Positions 1-11,290 of a stretch of 64,000 bases of DNA are shown piece by piece. The DNA lies in assembly GCA_030760725.1 (NCBI GenBank), contig JASWHV010000009.1, forward strand, positions 98,212,780-98,276,779, written 5' to 3'. This DNA comes from Neostapfia colusana. Its lineage: Eukaryota; Streptophyta; Magnoliopsida; Poales; Poaceae. Numbering within the stretch: the stretch's first letter is position 1; each line of letters begins with the position of its first letter. The notes beneath the pieces were generated by a model. It searched no databases. It worked only from the letters and a program-made list of their open reading frames with translations, and was not told the DNA's origin. Both the position numbers and the translations under genes were made by a program.

Positions 1-1853
1 CCAACCCAATTTGAATCTCTAAATTTGGAGATTCCTGGCAAAAGTTATGGGGTTCTAAAGTTTGAACTAAATCTGGAATTCAAATTAATTCGCGAAATGT
101 TCAAACCCTGACTGTGGGTCCCTCCTACACGTGTCAGCCGCCGGAATCCCACCACACGGGGCCACAGGACCTTTCCCGCGCCACCACACTGGATCCCGGG
201 GCCGCAGTTGATCGGGGATTTAATTTTTTTCCACCACTGACACGTGGGACCCGCCGGTCGTCTTCTTCCTTGGGCCGCTTCCTTTTTTCCCGCGCCGCCC
301 CCTCGCCGGAAACTCGTCGGAGCTCGCCGGAGTCGGCTTCCCGGCCGTCTCCCGGCTCGGTACTTGCCGCCTGGGGATTTTCAGCCATGAGGAATTCAAT
401 GGTGCGGTGCTTTCGGGCTGCCGGCGACCGGAAACCGGTCGGCGACGTGCGCACACCTCGGTGAGACTTCGGTGCAGTGGTACGAGCACCCTAGCCCGCC
501 AAAAGTTCAGCGGACTCGCTATAAAGCAGCAGTGGAGGTCAGGCTAACTCGGCACGGCCTCAAACCGGCTTGGAAATGGCAGCAAGTGGGGGTTCATCGT
601 GTGCCCGAGTGCCCCCGCCATGGCCGCCGATGGAAGAACTCAAAATTAGCTGCCCCTACTCACTGCTAAGCTAGGGTTGCGAAGGAAAATGGTTCCCTAT
701 CCTCTCTAGCTTCTGTGTGCGCAAAATGAACAACTTTAACCTAGAATCAAACGTCGATTTTTGAAGTTCTTACCCACAGGTAGGTTTTCCTCGTCCGAGA
801 GGAAAACTTGAAATTCCGGAGCTACGTCGCACGGATTGCTCTGAAATTTGGAGAGGAGCAGCGCAGAGAGTTGGCGCGCCTTGGGGTGCACTTGTTGGGT
901 CGTGACACTGCCCGGTGTGAGCTGGCGACGAGAGCCCGACGTCGGTTTTCACTGTTTGCACCTTGGCTTCAGCATTGATTCTTCAAATACAGCGAACAGC
1001 AGTCCTGAACGTCGGAGCTGAGCTGAGGGGACCCTTGTACACACGCTGGCGCTCCCTTTTCGTGTTCCTAGCTCGAGCAGCCGGGGAGCGACGCTGGCTC
1101 ACGATCGGGATGAACAGGCGCGGCGCCGGCGGCTCGTTTTCTCGGGAGGAAACAGGACAGGGCTCGTGGGGCGGTTTTGCAGCCGACAGAGTGCTGCGTA
1201 GGGGAGATAACGGCGCGGTGAGACGTCGAGCTGGTCTCCCGTGCGAGCTGGAAAACAGGAGGTGGCCTCCCCGTGCGGTCTCGGTGTCGGCCTGCCGTCG
1301 GCTGCTTCAGGCTCGGTCTGAACTGAAGAACTGGTTTACTTCAGTGGTAAGTTTCCTCCCACTGACATGTGGGCCCCACAGTTCCCCTCCCCAAATATCT
1401 GCAAATTTTTGGCACATGCAAATTCAGCTATGAGGTACTCAAATTCAAAAGCCAATTTGCCATTTGACCATTTGTGCCACAGTGTCAAATCTGAATTCAA
1501 ATTTAGATGAAATTTACAAGTCCCTTTTGATAATCATATCAAGGCACCCCCCAAATTTGCTCAAAATTTGCCTCCTTCATAATTTGAACCTGGAGAGTTT
1601 GAATATGCTCTCTGATCTTTGAGTTGGCTATTGCAAATACACTTTTTCAGACAACAGTTTGAATTTTCTCTTTTGAAAATGCTCTTCTTCTTTTTGAAGT
1701 GCACCTCTTAATTCAAACTGAATTCAAAGTTTTATTGCACATGCCAACACTTTCATGAGTAAACAAAAGTTTTTGTAAGTCCCGTTTCTTGTATATAAAC
1801 TCAACTTTATTCATAGCTCAAGTTTTCTATTTACAAGTTTTGGGACTTTTACA
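1..1853 (-). repeat. Gy1 3' LTR, cut by window edge
   Basis: This stretch aligns base for base with 19287-21138 and ends ...TTTTACA at 1853, directly before a polypurine tract. It is therefore the 3' LTR of a minus-strand Ty3/gypsy element whose other LTR lies at 5907-7122 plus 18216-21138. About 2.3 kb of this LTR lies left of the window. The block at 120-1380 is GC-rich and the flanks are AT-rich. Apparent plus-strand reading frames here (for example 963-1433) are antisense to the element and are not believed. Confidence 0.93.
549..621 (-). CDS. Gy1 LTR mini-ORF, exon 1 (3' LTR copy)
   Basis: Read on the minus strand, an ATG in good context (GCCATGG) at 621-619 opens 24 codons and ends in phase 1 at a GT donor (CCGA|GTTAGC). 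The copy at 19834-19906 has the same length. It matches in position and phase exon 1 of the Gy3 mini-ORF (51085-51169), and both begin Met-Ala and share a Gly-His. The following exons of this copy lie outside the window. No expression evidence is available, so this is a comparative call. Confidence 0.4.
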
Positions 1854-1872
1854 TTCCTCCCCCCTTAAAAAG
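1854..1872 (-). promoter_or_regulatory. Gy1 polypurine tract
   Basis: On the minus strand this reads CTTTTTAAGGGGGGAGGAA immediately before the 3' LTR. It is the plus-strand primer for reverse transcription. Gy3 has the near-identical tract at 61161-61176, which supports a common family. Confidence 0.9.
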
Positions 1873-1918
1873 AATCTCGTCCTGAGATTCATGATTATGG
1901 ACAACGTGGAGAGGACAA

Positions 1919-4826
1919 CTACTCAACATAAGCCTCTAACAACTCCGGATGATTGCGTTGTAAATATTCCTCGCTTTCCCATGTAGCTTCGTCAGACGTG
2001 TGATTTTCCCATAGCACCTTAAAAAATCGCAGCGTCCGGTTTCTGGTCTCGCGAGTCTTTTCATCAATTATCCGGGTTGGATGTTCAACATATGTGAGGT
2101 CCGGCTTCAAATCTGCTATGTCTCCCGTGAGACTCTCCGTTGGAACTTTCAAACACTTCCGCAACTGGGATATGTGGAAGACGTTATGAACTCCGGCTAA
2201 GGCTGCCGGCAACTCCAAACGGTATGCCACGGTTCCACATCTTTCCATGACGGCGAAGGGGCCGATAAAACGCGGAGCTAATTTTCCTTTCACTCCGAAT
2301 CGGTGAATGCCCTTCATAGGAGATACGCGGAGGTATACGTGGTCCCCAACTTGAAATTCCAGAGGACGACGCCTCTTATCCACATAGCTCTTTTGTCTGG
2401 ACTGAGCGGCTTTAAGATTTTTCTAGATAAGCCTCACCCGCTCTTCTGCTTCATTTACGAGATCAATCCCGTAAATAACTCTCTCGCCGAATTCACACCA
2501 GTTCAAGGGTGTGCGGCACTTCCGGCCGTAGAGAGCTTCATAAGGCGCCATTTTGATACTTGATTGATACCGGTTGTTATATGAGAACTCTGCCAACGGT
2601 AAGTGATCATCCCAGCTCTTACCGTGCTGGATGGCACATGCTCTCAGCATATCTTCAAGTATTTGATTCACCCTCTCTGTTTGCCCATCAGTTTGAGGGT
2701 GATACGCGGAGCTTCGAATCAATTTGGTTCCCAAGGATGCGTGTAGCTGCTCCCAGAAACGAGCAACAAACAACGCGCCTCGATCGGAGATGATCGTCCG
2801 GGGAACTCCATGTAGGCACAAGGTCCTTGCTATGTATAACTCCACATACTGCTTGGCGGTGTATCTGGTATGCACGGGGATGAAGCGTGCCAATTTGGTC
2901 AACCGATCCACGATTATCCAAATCGAGTCATGGTGGTGGGAGGTCATCGGCAACCCAACGATGAAGTCCATACTCAAGTCTTCCCACTTCCATGCCGGTA
3001 TTTGTAGCGGTTGCAGCAGGCCCGACTTCTTTACATGGTCGGCCTTAACTCTTCGACACGTATCACATTCTGAAACGTATTTTGCAACTTCACGTTTCAT
3101 ACGTGTCCACCAAAACTTCTTCCGGAGGTCTTGGTACATTTTATTGCTGGCAGGATGAATAGAAAATTTGGATAAGTGAGCCTCATCCAAAATCGTCTTC
3201 CATAGTCTCATATCACGGGGTACGACTATCCGGTCCTTGAACCATAGGGTGTCTTCATCATCTAACCGGAAACATTTCATCTCCCCGTTCTTCAACCTCC
3301 TTTTGATATGAGCCATGCCCTTGTCTTTCTTTTGAGCTTCCATAACCACCTCTCTTATTGTGGGTATGAGAGCTAGATTATGTAGAGATCCATATGGAAC
3401 CAAGTAGAGGCTTGGCTCTTCCTCTTCTATCGGCGTAATGGTCAGGTTATGAATATGAGACTTCCGGCTGAGTGCATCGGCAATCACATTTGCCTTGCCC
3501 GGATGATAATGAATTTCAATCTCATAGTCCTTGATCAGCTCCAACCATCGCCGTTGTCGCATATTCAACTCCTTCTGAGTGAATATGTACTTCAAACTTT
3601 TGTGGTCGGTGTAGAGATGAACCAAATTTCCCAATAGGTAATGTCTCCACATCTTCAAAGCTAATACCACGGCAGAAAGTTCGAGATCATGAGTGGGATA
3701 ATGTTGCTCATGATTCCGTAATTGCTGTGATCCATATGCGACCACACGTCCTCCTTGCATGAGTACACAACCGAGCCCGATGCCGGACGCATCACAATAA
3801 ACATCAAAAGGCTTGGTTGTATCCGGTTGAGCTAGAACCGGGGCTGTTGTGAGGTGTTTCACCAACGCTTGAATAGCTTCCTCACATGGTTTGCTCCAAT
3901 CATATTTGATGCCCTTCTTCAGTATCTCCGTCATAGGTTTTGAGATTTTTTAGAAGCTCGGGATGAACCTCCGGTAATATCCCGCCAAATCCAAGAAGCT
4001 ACGAACTTCATGGACTGATGTTGGAGACTTCCACTTCAGCACTTGCTCAATCTTGCTTGGATCAACAGCAATGCCTTCCGCTGAAATAATATGCCCAAGA
4101 AATGGCACTTGGTTGATCCAGAATTCACATTTACTAAACTTTGCATAAAGCTTGTGATCTCTCAGTCGTTGGAGCACAATATGCAAATATTTAGCGTGTT
4201 CCTCTTCAGATTTGGAATATACCAAGATGTCATCGATGAATACCACGACGAACTGATCCAGCTCCGGCATGAATACCGAGTTCTTAAGATACATAAAGTG
4301 AGCCGGAGCATTGGTCAACCCAAATGACATGACAAGATACTCATAGAGTCCATATCTTGTCGAGAATGCTCTTTTCGGGATATCTTCCGCTCGGATCCTG
4401 ATTTGATGATACCCCGACCTTAAGTCCACCTTAGATAAGACTTTAGCACCCACTAGCTGATCGAAGAGGATATCAATTCTTGGTAGTGGATACTTGTTCT
4501 TTATTGTCACAGCATTTAAAGGACAATAATCGACGCATAGCCTCAGCGTCTCATCCTTCTTTTTCACAAATAAAGCTGAGCAACCCCATGGTGATGAACT
4601 TGGACGAATAAACCCCTTGTCCATCAGATATTTGAGTTGCTCCTTCAATTCTGCTAACTCACTCGGAGCCATTTTGTATGATCTCCGAGAGATCGGCGTG
4701 GTTCCCGGTATCAACTCTATTTTGAACTCCACCTCGCGCTCAGGTGGCAAGCCTGGAAGATCTTCGGGAAACACGTCCGGATATTCACGGACTACCGGAA
4801 TGTCTTCTAACTTGCAAACCTTATTT
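1919..4826 (-). pseudogene. Gy1 pol (RT, RNase H, integrase, chromodomain)
   Basis: A single minus-strand frame carries RT (RSGYHQI, FGLTNAPAHF, FIDDILVYSK), RNase H (FDVYCDASGIGLG, YTDHKSLKY), an integrase zinc region (H..H..CDTC), the DDE core (MDFIVGLP, ISDRGALF, HPQTDGQTERVNQ) and a C-terminal chromodomain-like end (TWESEEYLQ) with the stop at 1919-1921. Two in-frame stops break it: TAA at 3950-3952 just after RT, and TAG at 2423-2425. At the second, Gy3 has CAG (Gln). The reading begins abruptly around LEDIPVVREYPDVF. Gag, zinc knuckle and protease are missing, so the element could not supply its own proteins. The family is close to Gy3 and Tekay/Del-like by its long LTR and chromodomain; the clade is inferred. 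Confidence 0.92.
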
Positions 4827-5891
4827 GGGTCAAGCTACTCAGAGTTATGCTCTGTTAAAGTCCAGCAAGAATTTCTGCCAGAAACAGAGCACTCTGTTTT
4901 TGAAAACTTTGATACCTAGTTATACTCTCATTTGAATCTTAGCTCAAAATAAGAGTTCGGTAACTAATAGTTGTTTCAAACTTCCATTTTTAGTTGAAAG
5001 TTAGTTCATGAATCATTTCTTCATAGGGAAGAGGATCAGATGTTCAGTATGGTGTCGATGCACCGTAAGAAGCATGTCGGTACTACGTTACCTCACCAAA
5101 AGAAAATCCTACCCGGATTATACCGGCATATACATTTTATAAGTGGCACTAAGACGATCTCTCGCACACGTGTACTACACGGGATACGTACGTGGTTAGT
5201 ACCTGCAGAAAGACACTCAATAGTGGTGCACTCAAAGGTTATTTCATTTCAGGCAGTTCCATAATTGAAAGTAAATACAAACGCCCGTATCATTTTCATA
5301 CGGCCGTCCTTGAGTTAAGTCACGTCTCAAGGTACGTGATCGTGTTTCAACACCACACGACGGGGAACCCGAGTATGTCATGAACGGGTCGTCATGGTTG
5401 GGAATGTTATCAACCCAACGGATACCACCTACTGCCCTGCAGGGCACGCCGATGGCAAGCGCTGTGTATGTCCTCCTGGGCTATTTCTAGACGAACACAC
5501 TCGCGCGTTACTGACCACACGATGGGGTCTCACAATACTTGCCTAATGCACGCTAGGGATCAGCGTTTCATATGAACTCAGGAACATGAAGAGTCCAAGA
5601 GTTTCATATTGACGTCTCACACCAAGCTGTGAGATCTTTCCCTAAACCACATTCCTCGTCAGGGGAGCTAACCGAAATTGAACCGCTTTCGGTAGCGTTC
5701 CTTACCATGTTTACCTGAGCGTAGACGCGTCGTTACATAATAAAAATTCAGAATTATAACAAGTAGGTTAGTCATGCCACTTTAAGTAACTATACTACTA
5801 TAGTCCTTATGTGGGCCTAATACCGTTTCCTCACCGTATCCTAAGTTTTTGTCGTAATACCATCCTTATTCCAGGCGCTATTACCAATGCG
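4827..5891 (-). other. Gy1 untranslated leader with deletion junction
   Basis: Between the truncated pol and the PBS there is no credible gene. Stretches at 5050-5200 match, on the minus strand, the Gy3 leader around 54360-54490. The near-palindrome AACAGAGCACTCTGTT at about 4882-4897 recurs at 54616-54631. Gy3 has a further 3.5 kb between that point and LEDIPVV (58217), holding ORF1, gag and protease. Gy1 has therefore lost that block, with the junction near 4815-4850. Confidence 0.75.
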
Positions 5892-5903
5892 GCTCTGATA
5901 CCA
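5892..5903 (-). promoter_or_regulatory. Gy1 primer-binding site
   Basis: The plus strand reads GCTCTGATACCA, so the element strand reads TGGTATCAGAGC. This is complementary to the 3' end of initiator-Met tRNA. It is separated by three bases from the LTR border at 5907, exactly as in Gy3. Confidence 0.93.
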
Positions 5904-6154
5904 CGCTGAGAGGGCCCAACCTCGATCACGGGGCCGTGCCGCCTCGCCCGGGAATCGCATTGGGTGGTGTCGTGTTATGCGGCACCCAACAGCACACAAA
6001 TAAGGAAAACGGTATTACATAAATCAAAAGCGGAAGCTTACAATTGTTCTTTGTAAATAATTTACATAAAATAGCTACAGGGGAAGTCCATAAACAGCTC
6101 ACGTCGAATAACTACGAAGCACCGAGAAGAAGTCCAGCCCGCGGACTCCTCTCG

Positions 6155-6258
6155 CTAGCAACACGAAGACATGGCAACGGCTAGGTTCTCCAAGTGTGAC
6201 ATGACTCGGAAGTTCCCGAGTCTCACCGGACAACCTTCTTTATAGCGTCGAGGTTTAC
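6155..6258 (-). CDS. Gy1 LTR mini-ORF, exon 3
   Basis: On the minus strand an acceptor (TGGTTTTGCAG) ends at 6259. Two bases then 34 codons follow, to TAG at 6155-6157. Entry is in phase 1, as in Gy3 exon 3 (53532-53620). The start resembles Gy3 (RYKEGCP beside FYEEGTP), but the rest has lost the acidic character, consistent with decay. The intron between exons 2 and 3 now contains Sire1. Confidence 0.35.
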
Positions 6259-7117
6259 CTGCAAAACCACTTATATAGCAAGAGTGAGCATAAAGGCTCA
6301 GCAAGACTTAACCGTCTCTCCTAAGGCATCCAACTCTACATGAGAGTAACTTAAGACCTAATCCTGTAATTTTGCGAAAAGACTCGCCTACGAGTTCATC
6401 CTTAACTTTCAGATTTTTAGCCATAATAGTAGTGACCTTGCGCCCAGCAACAGTGGAACTCCACAATCAAACAAGAAACACTTCATTCCAATGTTACTTG
6501 TCCCAAGGTGGAAAATAACTTTAGTTTGCTCTATCTCTACTTCAAACATGGTTTTCATGCAATTTACAATTATCATAACAGCATTTAAAACTTTGCAAAC
6601 TATTTCCACACAACTTGATTACTACGTCACAACACAGGGAGCAAGCGGTAATCAATAACCGCGATGGACGGTGATTCGAATCAAACACTACCCGGATAAC
6701 TCGACACATACGCCCGCCTCTGAAGACCCAAATTTGGCGTCCTTCATTACGTCGTATGTGGCAACCTTTCTCAGGACACTAGACTGTAGAACCGGTCGCG
6801 CCGTCTCGGGCTCATAGGTCTAACGAGACGATGCGGTATGCCTCTACAATCCAGTGAACCTGGTACATCGGTTTCCTGGTTCCCATATGTCAGTAAGCAT
6901 CCGGTACACAACTCAATACCTGCTCCTGGGTGCCGCACACGCATCGGTCCTTAACCGACACAGGCAGAGCTACTCAACCAAGACCTCGTCTTGTCGCTGC
7001 CTAACCATCCTGCCCGGTCTCATCTTTCAAAAGGTAAACTTTAGTTTGCCCTCTTTTTCCATCTACACCCAGGTAGTCCCGTCTATAGCTCGCGAGTAGA
7101 TTCCAACTACTCGACTT

Positions 7118-7122
7118 CTACC
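7118..7122. repeat. Sire1 target-site duplication, left copy
   Basis: CTACC, repeated exactly at 18211-18215 on the other side of Sire1. A five-base duplication is normal for LTR retrotransposon integration. Confidence 0.95.
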
Positions 7123-7202
7123 TGAATGTGGCCTAGAGGGGGGGTGAATAGGCCTTATAGAGTTTCCTGCACACTTAAAGTAGTCGTCAAAAACTTGATT
7201 GA

Positions 7203-8180
7203 CCGGACTAGTCCGGTTGTGTGAGCGGACTAGTCTGGTGTGCCTGATGTGTGTAGATTGTATAAGCGTTGTGCAGAAGAATTAACTTGTTTAGCAGCGG
7301 AAATAAGAACAACTATTATTCTATTTTGATTTTACAATGTGAGGTGTGATTATGCCCGTGAATGAGACTTAGCAACTCAAATTATGAAGTTTAGCAACTA
7401 GATGTTATAATCAACAAAAAACAAGGAGGCATGCGAGACATAAATTTTACCGAGGTTCGATCTCACCAAGAGATCTACGTCCTCGTTGAGGAGGCTCACA
7501 CAGAGCCGGGTCTCTAACCCTTTCCCTCTTCAAGTCACCACACAAGACCGACTTGACTCCACTAGCACGGGTAATCACCGAGTTTGTGGGGCAACCTCAC
7601 ACGTTGAGGACTCCCACAAGAATTACAATGAGAAAGCGATCAAATACACTAAAAAGATTACAATGCAGAATATGAGTGTAGAGAGATCAAACCCCAAGAG
7701 CTCACAATGAAGGTATGACGATCTCTCAATCCCAAATCCAAGTCTTTGATTGATCTTCACCTTTTTGCACCTTAGATTTGTGGGGAGATGTGTTTTGGGG
7801 CTCTTGGGACAGGTGGCGGCACTAGGGTTTGAGTTTTTAGCAGTATGAGTCGTGTCTCCCCTTTTGGGAGGCCGTGGATCACCCATTTATATGGTTTCCA
7901 AAAGATTGTCGTTGTAAAACCTAATACCGGACTAGTCCGGTATATGATCGGACTTGTCCGGTCTACTTCCAGTGGGTTAACCGGACTTGTCCGGTGCTAT
8001 GTGAAGTGGGGTTCCAGAAAGTTCAGCGGACTAGTCCTGTCGCATGGATGGACTAGTCCGCAGTCCTCTAAAGAGGACAACAGAGACATGAGAGGACTAG
8101 TCCGGTCTAAAACCGGACTTGTCCGGTTGCATTCCGGTAAGCTGACCGGACTAGTCAGGTCCATGGACGGACTAGTCCGG
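7203..8180. repeat. Palindrome cluster in Sire1 3' LTR
   Basis: About a dozen copies of CCGGACTAGTCCGG or the variant CCGGACTTGTCCGG, some with one or two changes. Clear ones are 7203-7216, 7927-7940, 7981-7994, 8113-8126, 8146-8159 and 8168-8180. The matching LTR has the same set at about 16940-17935. Clustered short palindromes of this kind are known in grass Sirevirus LTRs; their function is not settled. Most lie in U3, upstream of the TATA box when read on the minus strand. Confidence 0.9.
7886..7891 (-). promoter_or_regulatory. Sire1 3' LTR TATA box
   Basis: The minus strand reads CCATATAAATG at the end of the palindrome-rich U3 region. The same motif is at 17621-17626 in the 5' LTR. 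Confidence 0.6.
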
Positions 8181-8455
8181 TGTCCAGTGGATTTTAGTTG
8201 ATTATTAGCCCCTTACCCTTACAAAAAGTCATGAGCTCTTGGGATGTGTCTCTCACACACACCCTATACATTTACATCTAATTTGCTCTTCTAAATTCCA
8301 CTAAAGTCTTCCTTTTTGGGCAGCACTTTATTTTTCACCTTTTTGTGTGCACGAGCTAGTTCACTTTGTTTGTCCTGCAATCATTTCATTAGGATCTCAT
8401 ATGCTTGTCATCAATTCTCCAAAACCCACAAGGGATACCCTAGATGCACTTTCAA

Positions 8456-8470
8456 TCTCCCCCTTTTTGG
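8456..8470 (-). promoter_or_regulatory. Sire1 polypurine tract
   Basis: The minus strand reads CCAAAAAGGGGGAGA directly before the 3' LTR. Confidence 0.9.
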
Positions 8471-8811
8471 TGATTGATGACAACCATTTGAGATATCACA
8501 ATTAAGAGAAAAATTGATTTTTCATAACGTGTGCATATATGAGAATAATGAATAACAAACAAGAAAAACTTCTCTCATATACACACACCTTATGGTGGGG
8601 TGCCTAACAAATGTGTGATCAACAAAAATGTGATGAACGAGGATAAAAGATAACAACCATAGATGTAAGCATCACACATAGGGTAAATAGTCATATTACA
8701 ATAGTTTTAAAAATAAGTACAAGTCCTCGATCATAAGTCCTTAATAACTTATCCTAGTTAATCTCTCCCCCTTTGGCATCAAGGCACCAAAAAGGGAAAA
8801 ATCGTTTGGAG

Positions 8812-10426
8812 TCACTCATCGCCGTTGCCACTTTCACTCTCAGTCGTATCTTCATCTTCATCTTCATCTCCACCTTGATCTTCATCATCTTGACCATGTA
8901 GAGGATTAGCAGCTGAACCACTACCAAAACCAAGGGAGCTCAACTCTTGGTCAGTGAAAGTTGGCATTTCAGTGAAGTCTTTAGCTGAGTCCTCAGAAAC
9001 CTCAAGTGACCCTTGTGGCTCAATTTCCAGTTTGGCACAGATGGCTTGGATGTTGGCTTTTACATATCTTTGATGCTTCTTCCTGGCCAATCTCTCTTCA
9101 TGTTGCTTAACTTCAATTTTGCGGCAAGAGGCAAAGATAGAAGATAGCATTTTGAAGATGCCACTTGAGGATTCCCGAGTAGAGGAGGTTGCATGAGTGG
9201 TAGCTGCAGCCTCAGATCTTGGCTCCTCTTGAGCTCTTTTGGATCTTCTTTCTTCTCCGGGTGAGGCAGGAGCAGAAGGGGCAGAATATATAGTAGGCTT
9301 TTGGGGCCTAAGTCTAGTGTGAGCCACATCCTTTACGAACTCCAATCCTATCACTTTCTCAATCATGAACATTATGTAGGGTGATAGCCGCAAGACCGGA
9401 TGGAATTGATAGAGATATTGACAATGTCATTGTAGATGTACTCAAACACATTGAATTTCCTCTTCTTGCTTATGACCTTCATTAATGTTCTGAGGGTGCC
9501 CTGAACAGTCCTGCATCTCCCTCTTTGGGAGCTATAGTCTTCCTCAATATCCGATTGAGGACTACAAAGAAGGGCTTCATGTATTTTGTTGTTGGAGGTC
9601 TGAATGGCAATCTTGTATCATAGAGAAAGTCTAGCTGATCCTTCTCCAGTGGTTTCAGGTTGTGAATCACAATTTCATTGTCCAAAGTATGCTCAAGATG
9701 AAGGATCATTGCAAATTCTTCATATGTGACACTGTACTGAGACCCATGTGTCATCCAGATCATCCTGTCGTTGTCATCACGAGTGAAGTAGAGAGTGGAG
9801 TAGAATTGCGTGATGACTTCATAATTCCAGTCACACTGGAAAGAGAATAGTTCTTTTAGCCCATGAAGCTCGAGGGCTGCCACAACCTCCTGATAAGCTT
9901 GACATCTCTTGGACTGAAGATAATCAATATCAACCCACTGACTTTCGACAACGGGATGCTTCATCTTCTGATACACATGTTCATAGTAGTCAGCATGAAA
10001 ATTACTCCAAAATCTGGGGTCAGCTGACTCTCTGGGCTGATTATACACTTCTGTTTTTCTGAATTTGTCAGCTAGTTCACCCCCTTTTCCAGTGTAATCA
10101 TTATCTGAAGGTTGCCTGTTGCGATGAACGGGATTTTTCATTTTCAGAGGCCCAATGGGGCCACTAGCAAGCCCTTTTCCTTTATTGAGAGTCCTCTTAG
10201 GTCCTGAGGAGCTCTCGGCCATAGCCTTCCCTCGAGGCTTCTTCACAATTACTTTCCTCTTCTTAGGTAAATTTTCGTCGGAAGGTGAAGAGTGGACATT
10301 GACATCATGTCTTTTCTTCATCACTCCCTCCTTAGCTCTCCTCACTCTTTCACGTTGAACTTCTTCGTCAAGGTGAAAAGAGCCATCATCTGAGCCTGAA
10401 GACATGATGCCTGATAAGGAGTTCAA
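8812..10426 (-). pseudogene. Sire1 extra 3' ORF, frameshifted
   Basis: This reading lies between pol and the 3' LTR, on the element strand. The first part, 10426 to 9482, encodes 314 residues: a basic, Ser/Lys-rich N-terminus (KKRKVIVKKPRGK, a likely nuclear signal) and a globular part with DPRFWSNFHADYYEHV and MIWMTHGSQYSVTYEEFA. A short linker in a second frame and then 9393 to 8812 in a third frame complete it, ending in an Asp/Glu-rich tail. About 540 codons and two frameshifts. The globular part resembles plant 'putative transposon protein' ORFs seen in grass retroelements; I cannot assign a function. It has no obvious signal peptide or membrane segment, so it is not an envelope protein despite its position. 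Confidence 0.7.
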
Positions 10427-11290
10427 GGATTAGATGCAAATGGACGCATTATCGACTTCAAATGGGAATGTAGGGGTTCAACTGTCAGAGACCGGACTTG
10501 TCCGGTTTCAGAGTGTGGACTTGTCCGGTGGACCGGACTTGTCCGCACCTGAGCGCCGGACTAGTCCGGCCTAGCATAAGAACCCTAATGTTTCATTTGA
10601 ATCAAATCTCCTATCTAAGGACACAAGGGCAGGAAAGTGGTAGGAATACATCTATTTAGGCAATGTACATCCTTTTGAAAACAAAGGAAACTAGCTAGAA
10701 CTATAAAAGTTGAGATTTTGGTTTTAGGGGAGAATTTACCAAGATTTGAAGATTCGCGTTGAAGGAGCAAGAGTCTATCCGGATGAGTCCGGAGAGTAGA
10801 ATCTACTCGTCGAGGAGAGGCTTTTTCACGGAGAAAACTCTGAGTTTGAGGGCTCAACTCGAAAATCACTTTGGGAGCTATGGTTTAGGAGAGGGGGTGA
10901 GACAAAGTGCTTATGAGTGGAGAGGGATGGGTTTGGTCCGGCCAACTGCTTCTATATGCGACTGACCGGACTAGTCCGGTCATGGTAGCGGACTAGTCCG
11001 GTGCCCCTGAATTAACCTAATTGTCATCTGTCCGGACTAGTCCGGTCGACAACCGGACAAGTCCGGTTCCAGCAGACTTGATGCAGATAGTAGAGTTTAG
11101 AGGTGATCCAAGGACACTAATTTTTGCAAATAATCTTGGTAATTACGACCAGTAGGCAAGCAACAATCAAAAATTGGTCATATTTCACAAGATTTCTTCA
11201 TTAAAATAGTTTTCTTAGAAGAAAAAGAGATGAGGAGCGGTTTTTACAATAAAATGTAACATTTGAGGTTGCAATCAGGTATGCAACGTT
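10427..11290 (-). other. Sire1 spacer with second palindrome cluster
   Basis: No gene is seen between pol and the extra ORF. Seven or more palindromes lie at 10492-10569 and 10966-11066, including perfect ones at 10556-10569, 10966-10979 and 11032-11045 and an inverted variant at 11053-11066. The same motif type fills the LTR U3, so this spacer may act as an internal regulatory region for the extra ORF (inference). Confidence 0.65.

Larger units (their letters stand above)
5907..7122 (-). repeat. Gy1 5' LTR, PBS-side part
   Basis: It begins TGAGAG at 5907 next to the PBS and runs to the Sire1 insertion. It continues at 18216-21138, and together the two parts make 4139 bp, against 4115 bp for the Gy3 LTR. 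The motif around 7091-7117 is the reverse complement of a Gy3 LTR stretch near 52633-52656, confirming the relationship. Confidence 0.9.
7123..8454 (-). repeat. Sire1 3' LTR
   Basis: TGAATGTGG...CTTTCA, followed by a polypurine tract. It matches 16857-18210 closely. It is 22 bp shorter, mainly because one palindrome unit present near 17718-17750 is absent. Confidence 0.96.

Noticed and set aside
963..1433. 156-codon plus-strand ORF in the Gy1 LTR, also at 20248-20718
   Set aside because: It is antisense to the element, lies in a GC-rich block where long frames are expected, has low-complexity Arg/Ser/Gly composition, and is repeated only because the LTR is.
7203..8180. Regularly repeated short palindromes suggesting a CRISPR-like array
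   Set aside because: Spacing is irregular, the units are only 14 bp, they sit inside LTRs and the setting is a plant nucleus. They fit Sirevirus regulatory palindromes.
8812..10426. Envelope gene in Sire1, given its position after pol
   Set aside because: There is no signal peptide, transmembrane segment or cleavage-like motif. The sequence is basic, then globular, then acidic.
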